Assembly: GCF_003119115.1 (NCBI RefSeq)
Contig: NZ_CP022366.1
Location: forward strand, 596,877 to 660,876
Length of the DNA: 64,000 bases
DNA from: Azospirillum sp. TSH58
Lineage (GTDB): Bacteria > Pseudomonadota > Alphaproteobacteria > Azospirillales > Azospirillaceae
Direction of reading: 5' to 3'
Part shown: positions 1 through 9,103 of the stretch, piece after piece
How positions within the stretch are numbered: the first letter of the stretch is position 1
How the letters are laid out: every line of letters starts with the position of its first letter
Position numbers and translations under genes: made by a program
The notes under the pieces: generated by a model
The model's database searches: none
Told to the model about the DNA's origin: nothing
Seen by the model: only the letters and a program-made list of their open reading frames with translations

Positions 1-16
1 TTTCTTCGGAATGCCC

Positions 17-844
17 TCAATCCAGGAAGATGTCCGGCGCCAACGGGGCGCCCGGCTTGACCGCATAGGGCTCCAGGTCGGTCACGCCCTCCTCCGCCAG
101 AACCTCGTCGTCGATGAAGAAATGGCCGGTGCAGGTCCTGGCGTCGCGGGTCAGGATGGCGTGGGCGGCGTCGGCCAGGATCTCCGGCTTGCGGCAGTTG
201 TCGAACTCGGCGGCGCCCTTCAGCATGGCGATGGCCGCCGTGCCGATGATCGTGCGCGGCCACAGGGAGTTCACGGCGACCCTGCCGCGGAACTCGGCGC
301 TCATGCCCAGCGTGCACAGGCTCATCGCGTATTTGGCGATGGTGTAGGCGGTGTGGTGCTGGAACCAGCGCGGGTTCAGGTTCAACGGCGGCGACAGCGT
401 CAGGATGTGCGGGTTCCCGGCCTTCAGCAGATGCGGCAGGCAGGCCTGGGAGCAGGCGAAGGTGCCCCGCCCGTTGACGCCCATCATCAGGTCCCAGCGC
501 TTCAGCGGGGTGTCCAGCGTGCCGGTCAGGCTGATCGCGCTGGCGTTGTTGACCAGGATGTCGATGCCGCCGAACGTCTCCACCGTGCGGGCCACCGCCT
601 CGGCCACCTGGGCGTCGTCGCGGATGTCGCAGAGGATCGGCAGCCCCTTGCCGCCCGCGGCCTCGACCTCCTCCGCGGCGGAGAAGATGGTGCCCGGCAG
701 CTTGGGGTGCGGTTCCGACGTCTTGGCGGCGATGACGACGTTGGCGCCGTCGCGGGCGGCGCGCAGCGCGATCGCCTTGCCGATGCCCCGGCTGGCGCCG
801 GTGATGAACAGGGTCTTGCCCTTCAGCGTGCGCGCGTCCGTCAT
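17..844 (-). CDS. SDR family oxidoreductase (HSDL2-like)
   Basis: Short-chain dehydrogenase of 275 residues. The nucleotide-binding motif TGASRGIG is at residues 15-22, NNAS at 99-102, and the catalytic Tyr167 and Lys171 lie in AYTIAK; Ser151 is the likely third catalytic residue. The sequence TLSPPLNLNPRWF before the Tyr is typical of the HSDL2-like group, whose substrates are poorly known; the C-terminal SCP2 domain of eukaryotic HSDL2 is absent. The start at 844 is chosen because GGGAGGG lies 6-7 bases upstream; the frame stays open a further 33 codons to 943 without support. It is transcribed away from the next gene, with a dyad operator between them. Fold is certain; substrate is unknown, perhaps an acyl-CoA or aliphatic alcohol. 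Confidence 0.88.
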   Translation of the reverse strand: MTDARTLKGKTLFITGASRGIGKAIALRAARDGANVVIAAKTSEPHPKLPGTIFSAAEEVEAAGGKGLPILCDIRDDAQVAEAVARTVETFGGIDILVNNASAISLTGTLDTPLKRWDLMMGVNGRGTFACSQACLPHLLKAGNPHILTLSPPLNLNPRWFQHHTAYTIAKYAMSLCTLGMSAEFRGRVAVNSLWPRTIIGTAAIAMLKGAAEFDNCRKPEILADAAHAILTRDARTCTGHFFIDDEVLAEEGVTDLEPYAVKPGAPLAPDIFLD

Positions 845-942
845 GTCGTTTCCCTCCCCATGGTTCTTCCGCCGCTGCCGGCCGGTTGTCGGCGATGCTA
901 GCACAAATCCCCCGGGGCGCGTCCAGACGCGTGCGTCATTCA

Positions 943-960
943 ATTGACCTATGCGTCAAT
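943..960. promoter_or_regulatory. Inverted repeat ATTGAC-N6-GTCAAT, candidate operator
   Basis: A perfect 6-bp inverted repeat with a 6-bp spacer lies in the 170-bp gap between the divergent dehydrogenase gene (start 844) and the secreted-protein gene (start 1015). TGCGTCA also occurs twice, at 932-938 and 952-958, exactly 20 bp apart, as if two repressor half-sites lay on one helix face. It could control either gene. No regulator gene is adjacent, so the cognate protein is unknown. Confidence 0.4.
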
Positions 961-1014
961 GTACCCTTCGCGTCTAGACTGCGCTTGCCCCCTTTTGCCT
1001 GGGAGTTCCGGCCG

Positions 1015-1761
1015 GTGCGCCGTCTTGCCCTCGCCCTCGCGCTGATCCTCGGCGCCGCGCCCGCCTACGCGCAGGCGGTGGCGCAACACCTGTTCTTCGA
1101 GGCCGTGCCCGCCGGCGCACCGCCCGACGCCCCGTACGAGGCGCGGCAGCGCCTGACCGAGCGCGCCCGGACCGAGTTGCTGCCTGCCATCCTCGACGCC
1201 GCCGGCCTGGACGGGGCGGGCGCGGTCGCCGACCTGCGGATGGGCGGCTACCGGCTCCAGACCAACCCGTCGCTCCACCTGACCTTGCGGCTGGAGGATG
1301 GTCCCGCCGACCGGCTGGCCGGGGCCATCGCCTGGAGCCTCGAACAGGACAGCGTGCTGGTGGCCGATTTCGACAGCGCCGACGGCGCCACCGGCTACGC
1401 CCTGGTCCGCTTTCCCGCCGGCAGCCTGACGCCGGACCGCGCCCAGCGCTTCTTCCTCGCCGCCGCGGCGGAGCATGAGGGGCTGGGCGGCGGCTACACC
1501 GCCTTCGGGGACACGCTGCTGTTCCTGAATCTGCGCGGCGACGATGGAAGGCCCTACAGCGGCCTGCCCGACGACGCCTTCGCGGAGTTCCTGCGCCGCG
1601 CCGCCACCGCCTTCCCCGGCACCGTCCTGGCGGCGACCGGGCGCGCCGACGCGCGGCTGGTCCTCCAGCCGCCCCGGCCCGACAGCCCCGCCCTGCCCCC
1701 GTTGCGGGCGCGGCATGCGGCGCTGGTGTCCGAAACCCTGACCGCCGAGCCCGCCCGATGA
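1015..1761 (+). CDS. Secreted hypothetical protein
   Basis: Predicted 248-residue exported protein of unknown function. It begins with a clear Sec signal peptide: two Arg, a hydrophobic stretch rich in Leu/Ala, then AYAQA as a probable signal-peptidase site near residue 20. The GTG start at 1015 is chosen because GGGAG lies 9 bases upstream and the signal peptide begins exactly there; the open frame extends upstream to 886 without support. The mature part shows no motif I recognise. The stop overlaps the next start as ATGA (1758-1761), so it is translationally coupled to the BMP-family binding protein and may act with it in the periplasm. Confidence 0.75.
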   Translation: MRRLALALALILGAAPAYAQAVAQHLFFEAVPAGAPPDAPYEARQRLTERARTELLPAILDAAGLDGAGAVADLRMGGYRLQTNPSLHLTLRLEDGPADRLAGAIAWSLEQDSVLVADFDSADGATGYALVRFPAGSLTPDRAQRFFLAAAAEHEGLGGGYTAFGDTLLFLNLRGDDGRPYSGLPDDAFAEFLRRAATAFPGTVLAATGRADARLVLQPPRPDSPALPPLRARHAALVSETLTAEPAR

Positions 1762-2750
1762 CGACCCACCTCTCCCGCCGTTCCGTCCTGGCGCTGGGCG
1801 CCGCCGGCCTCGCCACGCTCGCCGGTCCGGCGCGGGCGCAGGAGTTCACGCCGGGGCTGCTCTACGCGGTCGGGCAGAAGTTCGACAAGAGCTTCAACGA
1901 GGGCGCCTTCACCGGGGCGGAGCGGTTCAAGGACGCCACCGGGATCGCCTACCGCGACTATCTGCCCTCCAGCACGGCGCAGTTCGAACAGGCGGTGGCC
2001 GCCCTGCTGCGCCGCGGCGTGACCGACCTCGCGCTGATCGGCTTCTACTACGCCGCCCCGCTCGCCAGCCTCGCGCCGAAGCATCCCGCCGTCCGCTTCA
2101 CCCTCGTCGATGCGGTGGTGGAGGCGCCGAACGTCCAGTCCGTGACCTTCAAGGAGCAGGAAGGGTCCTTCCTCGTCGGCATGCTGGCGGCCATGGCCTC
2201 GCGGACGGGAACCGTCGGCTTCATCGGGGCGCTGGACATCCCGCTGATCCGCAAGTTCATCGCCGGCTTCCAGCAGGGCGCCCGCCACGCCCGGCCGGAC
2301 ATCGGCCTGCTGGTCAATTTCGTCGGCACCACCCCCGCCGCCTTCAACGACCCGACCACCGGGGCGGAGGTGGCGAAGGCCCAGTTCCAGCGCGGTGCCG
2401 ACGTGGTGTTCGCCGGGGCCGGCGTGTCGAATTTCGGAATCTTCGCGGCGGCCAAGGACGGCGGGCGCTTCGCCATCGGGGTGGACAGCAACCAGAACCA
2501 CCTCTACCCCGGCACCATCCTGACCTCGATGCTGAAGCGGGTGGATCTGGCGGTGGAGCGCGCCTTCGGGGAGGGGCGCAGCGGCGTCTGGCCCCCCGGC
2601 ACGCGCTCCCTCGGGCTGGCCGAGCGCGGCGTCGACTACGCGTTGGACGACAACAACCGCGCGCTGGTCACCCCGGTCATGAAGGACCGGCTGGAGGAGG
2701 CGCGCGAGGCCATCATCCAGGGCCGAATCCGGGTGCCCGACGCGTCGTAG
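1758..2750 (+). CDS. BMP family ABC-type substrate-binding protein
   Basis: A 330-residue periplasmic binding protein of the BmpA/PnrA (Med) family, whose members usually bind nucleosides or related ligands for ABC importers. The N-terminus has a twin-arginine-like signal (SRRSVLALGAAG, ending ARA-Q near residue 27). Family hallmarks are FDKSFNEGAF early in the mature protein, the GFIGALDIPLIRKFIAGFQ segment and the FAGAGVSNFG and IGVDSNQN motifs. It overlaps the preceding secreted protein by 4 bases. No permease or ATPase gene is adjacent, which is unusual, so it may use a transporter encoded elsewhere or act as a sensor. The ligand cannot be read from the sequence. Confidence 0.88.
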   Translation: MTTHLSRRSVLALGAAGLATLAGPARAQEFTPGLLYAVGQKFDKSFNEGAFTGAERFKDATGIAYRDYLPSSTAQFEQAVAALLRRGVTDLALIGFYYAAPLASLAPKHPAVRFTLVDAVVEAPNVQSVTFKEQEGSFLVGMLAAMASRTGTVGFIGALDIPLIRKFIAGFQQGARHARPDIGLLVNFVGTTPAAFNDPTTGAEVAKAQFQRGADVVFAGAGVSNFGIFAAAKDGGRFAIGVDSNQNHLYPGTILTSMLKRVDLAVERAFGEGRSGVWPPGTRSLGLAERGVDYALDDNNRALVTPVMKDRLEEAREAIIQGRIRVPDAS

Positions 2751-2756
2751 CCACCG

Positions 2757-3941
2757 TCAGGCGTATTGCGGCTCGACCCCGACGGCGAAGCTCAGATCGG
2801 CGCCGCGCAGCGTCTCCACCGTGGCGCGGATGCGCGTCAGGTCGGTGCCGTGCAGGATGGCGCGGGCGAGGCTGGTGTCGCGCAGATCCGCGCCGGTCAG
2901 GCTGGCCTCGGCGAGGTTGGTCGGCCACAGGCGGCTGCCGTCCCCGGCGAGGTCCACCGGGCGCAGCCGCGCCCGCCACAGCTTGGCCCCCGCCAGATTG
3001 GCGCCGCGCAGGTTGCAGCCGGACAGGTCGGCGCTGGTGAAGTCCGCCTCGCGCAGGTCGCAGTAGGACAGGTCCGCCATCACCAGCTTCGCCCCGGAGA
3101 AATCCGCCCCGCGCAAGCCGCAGAAGCGCATCACGCAGCCGGCCAGGAGCTGGTTGGCGAAGTTGTAGCCGCGCAGGTCGACGCGCTGCATCTCCAGCCG
3201 CAGGCCGGCGGCGGCGTTGCGCTCGACCCAGAGCTGGTGGGCGGAAATGCTCTCGGCCATCCGCCCGGCGAGGCTCACCAGCCCGGTGCCGTCCACATCG
3301 ATGCCGCGCCGCTCCAGCGTCTGGCGCAATTCGTCGTCCAGCCGGGCGCCGCACAGCAGGGCGCCCTGCATCTCCACCCGCTCCATCACCGCGCCGATCA
3401 GATTGGCGCCGATCAGGATCGTTCCGGTCATGTCGCTGCCGGAAAAGGTCGCCCCGGCCATGTCGCAGCCGGAAAAGTCGCATTGCGCCAAACGCGCGTC
3501 GGACAGGATGGCGCGGGCCATCTTGGACCCGATGAAGGTCGTGCTGCCGTCGGCGTTGCCCGCCGGCTTGCGCTCGTCGGCGCCCAGCATCATGCCCTTG
3601 CGCAGGTCGGCGCCCCGCAGGTTGGCCTCCTCCAGCGTGGCGCCCTCCACCCGCGCGCCGCGCAGGTCGGCGCTTTCCAGGGACGCGCCGGTGAGTTCGG
3701 CCTTCGACAGGTCGGCGCCGAACAGGTCGGTGCGCGACAGGTCGGCGCCGGTCAGCCGGGCGCTGCTCAGATTCGCCCCGCTGAGCTTGGCGCTGCTGAG
3801 GTTGATGCGGCGCAGCCCCAGGCCCGACAGGTTGTGGAAGCTGAGGTCGGCGCAACGGCCCTTCATGCTGGGGTCGCGCGTCAGCCATTGCTGATGCCGG
3901 ACCAGCGCGTTGCGGATCGCCCTCAGATATCGCTCTTCCAC
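2757..3941 (-). CDS. Pentapeptide repeat protein
   Basis: About 394 residues made mostly of tandem A(D/N)LXX pentapeptides in two blocks, separated by a non-repeat middle that contains LRQTLERRGIDVDG. Such proteins fold as right-handed square beta-helices; roles range from gyrase protection to scaffolding, and none can be assigned here. The start is ambiguous: the GTG at 3941 has GGAGA 8 bases upstream and is preferred, but the frame is open to another GTG at 4016, which would add 25 residues and has no clear ribosome site. There is no signal peptide or membrane segment, so it is probably cytoplasmic. It converges on the BMP gene with only 6 bases between the stops. Confidence 0.85.
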   Translation of the reverse strand: MEERYLRAIRNALVRHQQWLTRDPSMKGRCADLSFHNLSGLGLRRINLSSAKLSGANLSSARLTGADLSRTDLFGADLSKAELTGASLESADLRGARVEGATLEEANLRGADLRKGMMLGADERKPAGNADGSTTFIGSKMARAILSDARLAQCDFSGCDMAGATFSGSDMTGTILIGANLIGAVMERVEMQGALLCGARLDDELRQTLERRGIDVDGTGLVSLAGRMAESISAHQLWVERNAAAGLRLEMQRVDLRGYNFANQLLAGCVMRFCGLRGADFSGAKLVMADLSYCDLREADFTSADLSGCNLRGANLAGAKLWRARLRPVDLAGDGSRLWPTNLAEASLTGADLRDTSLARAILHGTDLTRIRATVETLRGADLSFAVGVEPQYA

Positions 3942-4071
3942 GTGCGACGTCTCCGCGCCGTCCGTCCGTTTCCGCCGGCCCAGGACAGCCGGTTGAACGA
4001 TCGGGACCCTTGCCACGCAGGGATGTTACCAGAGCCGCTTGGAAAAAGCGAAAGCCCTGATCCGCCGCGCC

Positions 4072-4824
4072 TCAGCGCAGCGTGTCGGCCAGCAGCGCGC
4101 CGCGCGACGCCATCATGTAGAGGCCCATGTGGTGCGCCGGCTCCTGCGGGTGGGCCGCGGTCTCCGGCAGGCCGAGATCCCGCGCCGTCTCCGCCGGCAG
4201 GTCGTAGGTGGCGCAGCCCGGCTCGTAGACCACCACGTCCTTCAGCGTCGGCATCATGCCGTGGTTGCGCGCGGACAGCAGGGTCAGGACGAAATCCATC
4301 ACGCACACGTCGGTGCAGATGCCGACGGTGACGACCGACACCAGCCGGTTGCCGTTGACCCAATCCACCAGCCGGTTGCGCCCGGCCTTGCCCGCGCCGT
4401 CCGTTTCGGTCGCGCCGATGAAGAAATTGATGCAGTCCTTGGCGATCAGGGTCGCCGACGGCTCCGACTCGAGCCAGGCCAGTTCGGACACCAGCTCGTC
4501 ATGGCCGGTGCCGACCAGGCAATGCGGGGGATACGGCGGCTCCGGCTTGTCCGGGGCGTGGCGGTCCAGCGAGACGCAGATCGGCCAGCCGGCCCCGGCG
4601 AAGCGGCGGGCCAGCCGGTCCGTCTCGGCGATCATGCGGTCCACCTGGGCGTTCGGCGCCGCCGGGGCGAGCGGACCGCAACCGACGGCGGCAAACCCCT
4701 TCACCTCGTCGATGATCACCAGCCCGGTGCCCCCGGCGGGCATGGCGTAATCGCCGAGCGCCACCGGGAAGGTGTGACGGATGGTGTCCAGCGCCTCGTC
4801 GCTGCGAGTCATCAGGTCCAGCAT
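4072..4824 (-). CDS. Cysteine hydrolase, plant-type nicotinamidase-like
   Basis: An isochorismatase-fold hydrolase of 250 residues with the likely triad Asp39 (VIIDEV), Lys129 (LIAKD) and Cys174 (GICTDVCV). Several stretches, including GFAAVGCGPLAPAAPN, PDKPEPPYPPHCLVGT and EPGCATYDLP, closely follow my recollection of plant nicotinamidase 1 rather than E. coli PncA. The likely reaction is nicotinamide to nicotinate in NAD salvage; a related amide substrate is possible. The start is set by GGGGAGGA just upstream of the ATG. It stands alone; a 279-bp gap without clear signals separates it from the next, divergent gene. Confidence 0.85.
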   Translation of the reverse strand: MLDLMTRSDEALDTIRHTFPVALGDYAMPAGGTGLVIIDEVKGFAAVGCGPLAPAAPNAQVDRMIAETDRLARRFAGAGWPICVSLDRHAPDKPEPPYPPHCLVGTGHDELVSELAWLESEPSATLIAKDCINFFIGATETDGAGKAGRNRLVDWVNGNRLVSVVTVGICTDVCVMDFVLTLLSARNHGMMPTLKDVVVYEPGCATYDLPAETARDLGLPETAAHPQEPAHHMGLYMMASRGALLADTLR

Positions 4825-5103
4825 GGGTCCTCCCCTTGAAATGTGGAAATGTCAGCCCTGTGACCGGAGGGGCGCAACATTTCAGGACTGTGTCCGAGCA
4901 CTGCGACATTGTGGCCGAACGCTTGCGCATGGGTCCGAAAAGATCAATCGGATTCAGGCCGATCGACCGGTTGTTGCAACCGCGGGACATATTCCTGTCT
5001 GCATCCGGCGGCCCATGCGACGGAATACCGCAATGCCAAGCCGTGAAACCCGGTCCTCAATAAAGGCGACGCGAAGCTTCCGCCGCAACCATAAGGTACA
5101 CCA

Positions 5104-5664
5104 ATGGTTCTATCGGCCGAGTTCCTGGGCATGCTTCTGCTGGTCACCAGCGCCGCGGCGCTCGGCCTGTCCATCGTCATCGACGTCGGGCAGATCACGT
5201 CGGAGAAGGCGCGCCAGACCATGATGATGCGCCAGCACGACCGGAAGAAGACCGCGCTGGGCGAATGGACCCGCAAACTGGAGCAGCGGCAGGAGGAAAT
5301 GACCGCCTTCCAGGCCCGCTACACCGAATGCAACGGCCGGCGGCAGAAGGCGCTGTCCGAGATCAGGGCGCTGGAACTCACCAAGGTGGAGTTCGTGCAT
5401 GAGCTGGGCGACGGCGAGGAGGCCAGCGGCTTCTGGGTCCGGCTGACCGTGCAGGACGAATTCCCGACCATCGAACGGCGCGACGTGATCTTCGCCCGCC
5501 AGATCTGGAGTTACTCCAACGTCGCCCATGTCTGGACCTATTCCGTCGATCAGGCGGCGGCGATGGCCCGCGTCGCCTTCACCGTGAAGAACGGCGTCCT
5601 GCCGACCATGGTCGTTCCGCTCGCCCAGGCGCCCGATCCCGACGCGGAAGGAGCGTCGGCATGA
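5104..5664 (+). CDS. Membrane-anchored coiled-coil protein
   Basis: A 186-residue protein of unknown function. Residues 1-25 form one hydrophobic membrane segment (FLGMLLLVTSAAALGLSIVI). A charged, Gln/Glu/Arg-rich stretch at about 40-95 is likely coiled coil, followed by a small globular part containing VRLTVQDEFPTIERRDVIF. AAGG lies 8 bases before the ATG. Its stop overlaps the start of the next gene as ATGA, and that gene has the same design (membrane helix, coiled coil, small domain), so the two products may form a membrane complex. I recognise no family. Confidence 0.75.
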   Translation: MVLSAEFLGMLLLVTSAAALGLSIVIDVGQITSEKARQTMMMRQHDRKKTALGEWTRKLEQRQEEMTAFQARYTECNGRRQKALSEIRALELTKVEFVHELGDGEEASGFWVRLTVQDEFPTIERRDVIFARQIWSYSNVAHVWTYSVDQAAAMARVAFTVKNGVLPTMVVPLAQAPDPDAEGASA

Positions 5665-6269
5665 CCGGGATGATGCTCTATCTCAGCCTCGGGCTGATGG
5701 TGCTGACGGTGCTGTCCAACCGCTACTGGCGGCGGCAACTGGAAGGTCTGCGGCAGGCGCAGTTGCGCATCCGCGAGAAGATGGAGGAGGTGGGGAAGGA
5801 TGTGGAGGACATCGCCACCGCCTATTCCCAGGTCGCCCAGAAGCACACCGAGGCCGAGAAGCGCGCCCTGAAGGCGGAACAGGACATGCAGGCCGCCCTG
5901 AACGAGCTGGACGCGCGGCAGGCCTCACCGGTCGTGCGCTATCACGTGTTCGACCGCTCCGAGCCCCGTCCGGGCCGGTTCTGGGAGGTCGCGGTGCGCC
6001 ATGTGCCGAACGACGCCACGGTGATGACCGGCCAGCGCGGCTGGGTTGGCATCCGGCGCTGTCTCCTGACCGCCGAAACGGAACGCGAGGTGCGCGAGCG
6101 CGTCAGCGCCCGCTACCCGCGCAAGGCGGGATTCCAGGTGTTGGAGGTGGTGCCCTGCCGGGTCGCCGGCCTGTCGGTGAACCGCATCCCCGAACTCAGC
6201 ACCTTCCGCCGATCCGCCCCGCCGGAAGAGGCCGCGCGCCCTCCGCGCCGGGCCGCCGGCGGTCGCTGA
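5661..6269 (+). CDS. Membrane-anchored coiled-coil protein, partner of the previous gene
   Basis: A 202-residue protein with one N-terminal membrane segment (MMLYLSLGLMVLTVLS), a long likely coiled coil at about 28-90, and a C-terminal domain with RPGRFWEVAVRHVP, ending in a basic Pro/Arg tail. It is translationally coupled to the upstream gene through ATGA at 5661-5664. The parallel architecture suggests hetero-oligomerisation in the inner membrane. No catalytic motif is visible and no function can be given. Confidence 0.75.
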   Translation: MTGMMLYLSLGLMVLTVLSNRYWRRQLEGLRQAQLRIREKMEEVGKDVEDIATAYSQVAQKHTEAEKRALKAEQDMQAALNELDARQASPVVRYHVFDRSEPRPGRFWEVAVRHVPNDATVMTGQRGWVGIRRCLLTAETEREVRERVSARYPRKAGFQVLEVVPCRVAGLSVNRIPELSTFRRSAPPEEAARPPRRAAGGR

Positions 6270-6297
6270 CGGCGCCCGGCCAACCGGAAAGGGGCCA

Positions 6298-6345
6298 ACC
6301 AGAAAACGGCCGGCGGGAAAAGGGCGGCGCCCCTCCCCGCCGGCC
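6298..6345 (-). terminator. Hairpin terminator of galU
   Basis: A perfect 10-bp stem, GGCCGGCGGG (6308-6317) with CCCGCCGGCC (6336-6345), lies between the convergent coiled-coil gene and galU. Read on the minus strand it is followed by GTTTTC, so it most probably ends galU transcription; on the plus strand there is no T-run. Confidence 0.5.
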
Positions 6346-6352
6346 AGCCGCG

Positions 6353-7222
6353 TCAGCAGTACTTGCGCAGCATGTCGCGGACCTTGTCCGCCATGTCCGG
6401 ACGACGCAGGGCGTGGGCCAGCGTGGCCTCGATGAAGCCGACCTTGTCGCCGCAGTCGTAGCGGGTGCCTTCGAAGCGCAGGCCGTGGAAGGGCTGCGCG
6501 CCGATCAGCTTGGCCATGGCGTCGGTCAGCTGGATCTCGTTGCCGGCGCCGCGCTGCTGCTTCTCCAGATGATCGAACACCTCCGGCTGCAGGATGTAGC
6601 GGCCGATGATCGACAGGGTGGAGGGCGCCTCTTCCGGCTTCGGCTTCTCGACGAGGCCGCGGACGGTGGCCAGGCGGCCGTCGTCCTTTTCCACGTCCAG
6701 GATGCCGTAGCTGCTGGTCCGCTCGCGCGGGACGTCCACGACGGCGACGACGTTGCCGCCCACCTCGTTGTAGGCGTCGACCATCTGCTTCAGGCAGGGG
6801 GTGTCGCCCTGGACGAAGTCGTCGGGCAGGACGATGGCGAAGGGGTCGTTGCCGATCACCGCCCGCGCGCACCACACCGCGTGGCCGAGGCCCAGCGGGA
6901 CCTGCTGGCGGGTGTAGAAGCAGCGGCCCGGCGCGATCTCGCTGTGGCGCACCACCTCGAGGGCGTCCTGCTTGCCGCGCTCCTCAAGGGTGCGGTTCAG
7001 TTCCGTGTCGGCGTCGAAATGGTCTTCGATGGCGCGTTTGCTGCGGCCCGTGACGAACACGAAATCCTCGATGCCGGCGGCCCGCGCCTCTTCCACGGCG
7101 TGCTGAAGCAGAGGCCGGTCGACCAAAGGCAGCATTTCCTTTGGAATCGCCTTGGTGGCCGGCAGAAAGCGCGTACCGAGACCGGCGACGGGGAACACCA
7201 CCTTGCGCACAGGCTTTCGCAT
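6353..7222 (-). CDS. galU: UTP-glucose-1-phosphate uridylyltransferase
   Basis: GalU makes UDP-glucose from UTP and glucose-1-phosphate for exopolysaccharide, LPS core and trehalose synthesis in the cytoplasm. It has 289 residues, the usual length. The nucleotidyltransferase signature GLGTRFLPATKAIPKEML lies near the N-terminus, with VLPDDF (metal-binding Asp), GLVEKP and GRYILQPEVF further on. The ATG at 7222 gives the standard N-terminus (MRKPVRKVVFPVAG); the frame is open 66 codons further upstream without family similarity. It is read in the same direction as the J-domain gene, 133 bases away. Confidence 0.96.
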   Translation of the reverse strand: MRKPVRKVVFPVAGLGTRFLPATKAIPKEMLPLVDRPLLQHAVEEARAAGIEDFVFVTGRSKRAIEDHFDADTELNRTLEERGKQDALEVVRHSEIAPGRCFYTRQQVPLGLGHAVWCARAVIGNDPFAIVLPDDFVQGDTPCLKQMVDAYNEVGGNVVAVVDVPRERTSSYGILDVEKDDGRLATVRGLVEKPKPEEAPSTLSIIGRYILQPEVFDHLEKQQRGAGNEIQLTDAMAKLIGAQPFHGLRFEGTRYDCGDKVGFIEATLAHALRRPDMADKVRDMLRKYC

Positions 7223-7355
7223 TGGGGTTCTCTTGTGGTTGCTTGAGGAAATACTTCGAATATGGAGACGATTCGCAGGTTTGCAAAACGCTCGTCCAGC
7301 TTTCTGCCACAGGCAATTCGGTGACGCAACTCCCCTTCCGTAACCCGGCAAAAGG

Positions 7356-8144
<789 letters not shown>

Positions 8145-8162
8145 CTCTAGCCGAATCCCGCC

Positions 8163-8909
8163 CTATGATGCATGGGTCTGCCCCCCACGTCCCCCCTGAC
8201 CGTCCGCGAGCTGGCTGGTAAGCAGCCGAACCGCGTCGCCCCGCCCGCGGCTGTAATGCTCCAGCGCCGCCCGGCCACCCGCCGCGTAGACGGCGACCGC
8301 GCTCAGCAGGTCCCGCAATTGCTGGGCGGACGAGCCGTCAAACGGGCAATAGGCGCCGCCGCTCAGCCGCGCGATGGTCTGGAAGGCGCGCTTGGCGATC
8401 AGATCCCCGCGCTCATGGAAAATGAACACCGGGACGCCCAGCAACCCCAATTGCCCCGCCTGATGGGCGAGTTGATCGACGTCCTCCTCCATGCAGTCGC
8501 CGACGAAGACCAGCGCGTTGACCTTGCGGTCCCGTGTCTGCTTGATGCAGTGCCCCAGCACGCGGGCGATCTGGGTCTGGCCGGCCATGCAGGACACTGC
8601 GGTCATCCGCCGCAGCAGGTCCTGCGCGTTGCCGACCCATGGGCTGGCTTGGCACTCGCGGAATCCGCGGTAGTAGACGAGCTGGATGTCCAGCCCGCCC
8701 AGCGCCGAGGTCGCCTGGAACATCTCCCCCTGGATCTGGCAGGCGCGGTCCCAGGTCGGTTCGCGGCTGGCCGTGGCGTCCATGGCGAACATCAGCCGCC
8801 CGCGCGGTCCGCCCGGCGTCCGCGGCAAGGCCGCGACACGGCGCAGGAAATCATCCACCTCGGTCTGGGTGGACCGCTGCTGCGCCGGCAGATTGTCGCG
8901 TTCCCCCAT
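8163..8909 (-). CDS. VWA-domain protein
   Basis: A 248-residue protein with a von Willebrand A fold. The MIDAS-type motif DATAS (MFAMDATASREPTWD) is near residue 42, a conserved Thr lies in TQIARVLGH, and an acidic strand FVGDCMEEDVD follows. There is no signal peptide, so it should be cytoplasmic. The ATG at 8909 is chosen for GAGGGG 8 bases upstream; an in-frame extension to 9020 is not supported. It lies 18 bases upstream of the J-domain gene, suggesting an operon and possibly a shared role with a membrane Hsp70 cycle. VWA proteins of this kind often assist complex assembly; the partner is unknown. Confidence 0.8.
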   Translation of the reverse strand: MGERDNLPAQQRSTQTEVDDFLRRVAALPRTPGGPRGRLMFAMDATASREPTWDRACQIQGEMFQATSALGGLDIQLVYYRGFRECQASPWVGNAQDLLRRMTAVSCMAGQTQIARVLGHCIKQTRDRKVNALVFVGDCMEEDVDQLAHQAGQLGLLGVPVFIFHERGDLIAKRAFQTIARLSGGAYCPFDGSSAQQLRDLLSAVAVYAAGGRAALEHYSRGRGDAVRLLTSQLADGQGGRGGQTHAS

Positions 8910-9103
8910 CGCCCGTACCCCTCGCCACGGTGATTCGTCATTCCGTAAAGATGGGCGGCGTGGCGGCGTGGGTCCAGACGCCTGGGTCCAGACTTGTCCA
9001 CGGCGCCGCCCGTAGGGCAACAGGCCGTGCGCCGATGTGGTTCCGCAGCGCGACAGAGCCGGCGGGCTTGCCCCACCCGCCGCGCCGTGCTTGGGTGGCG
9101 GCC

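Noticed and set aside
2766..4331. A 521-codon plus-strand frame opposite the pentapeptide-repeat gene
   Set aside because: Its periodic Val/Gly/Ala/Gln pattern is the complement of the pentapeptide repeats, not a protein.
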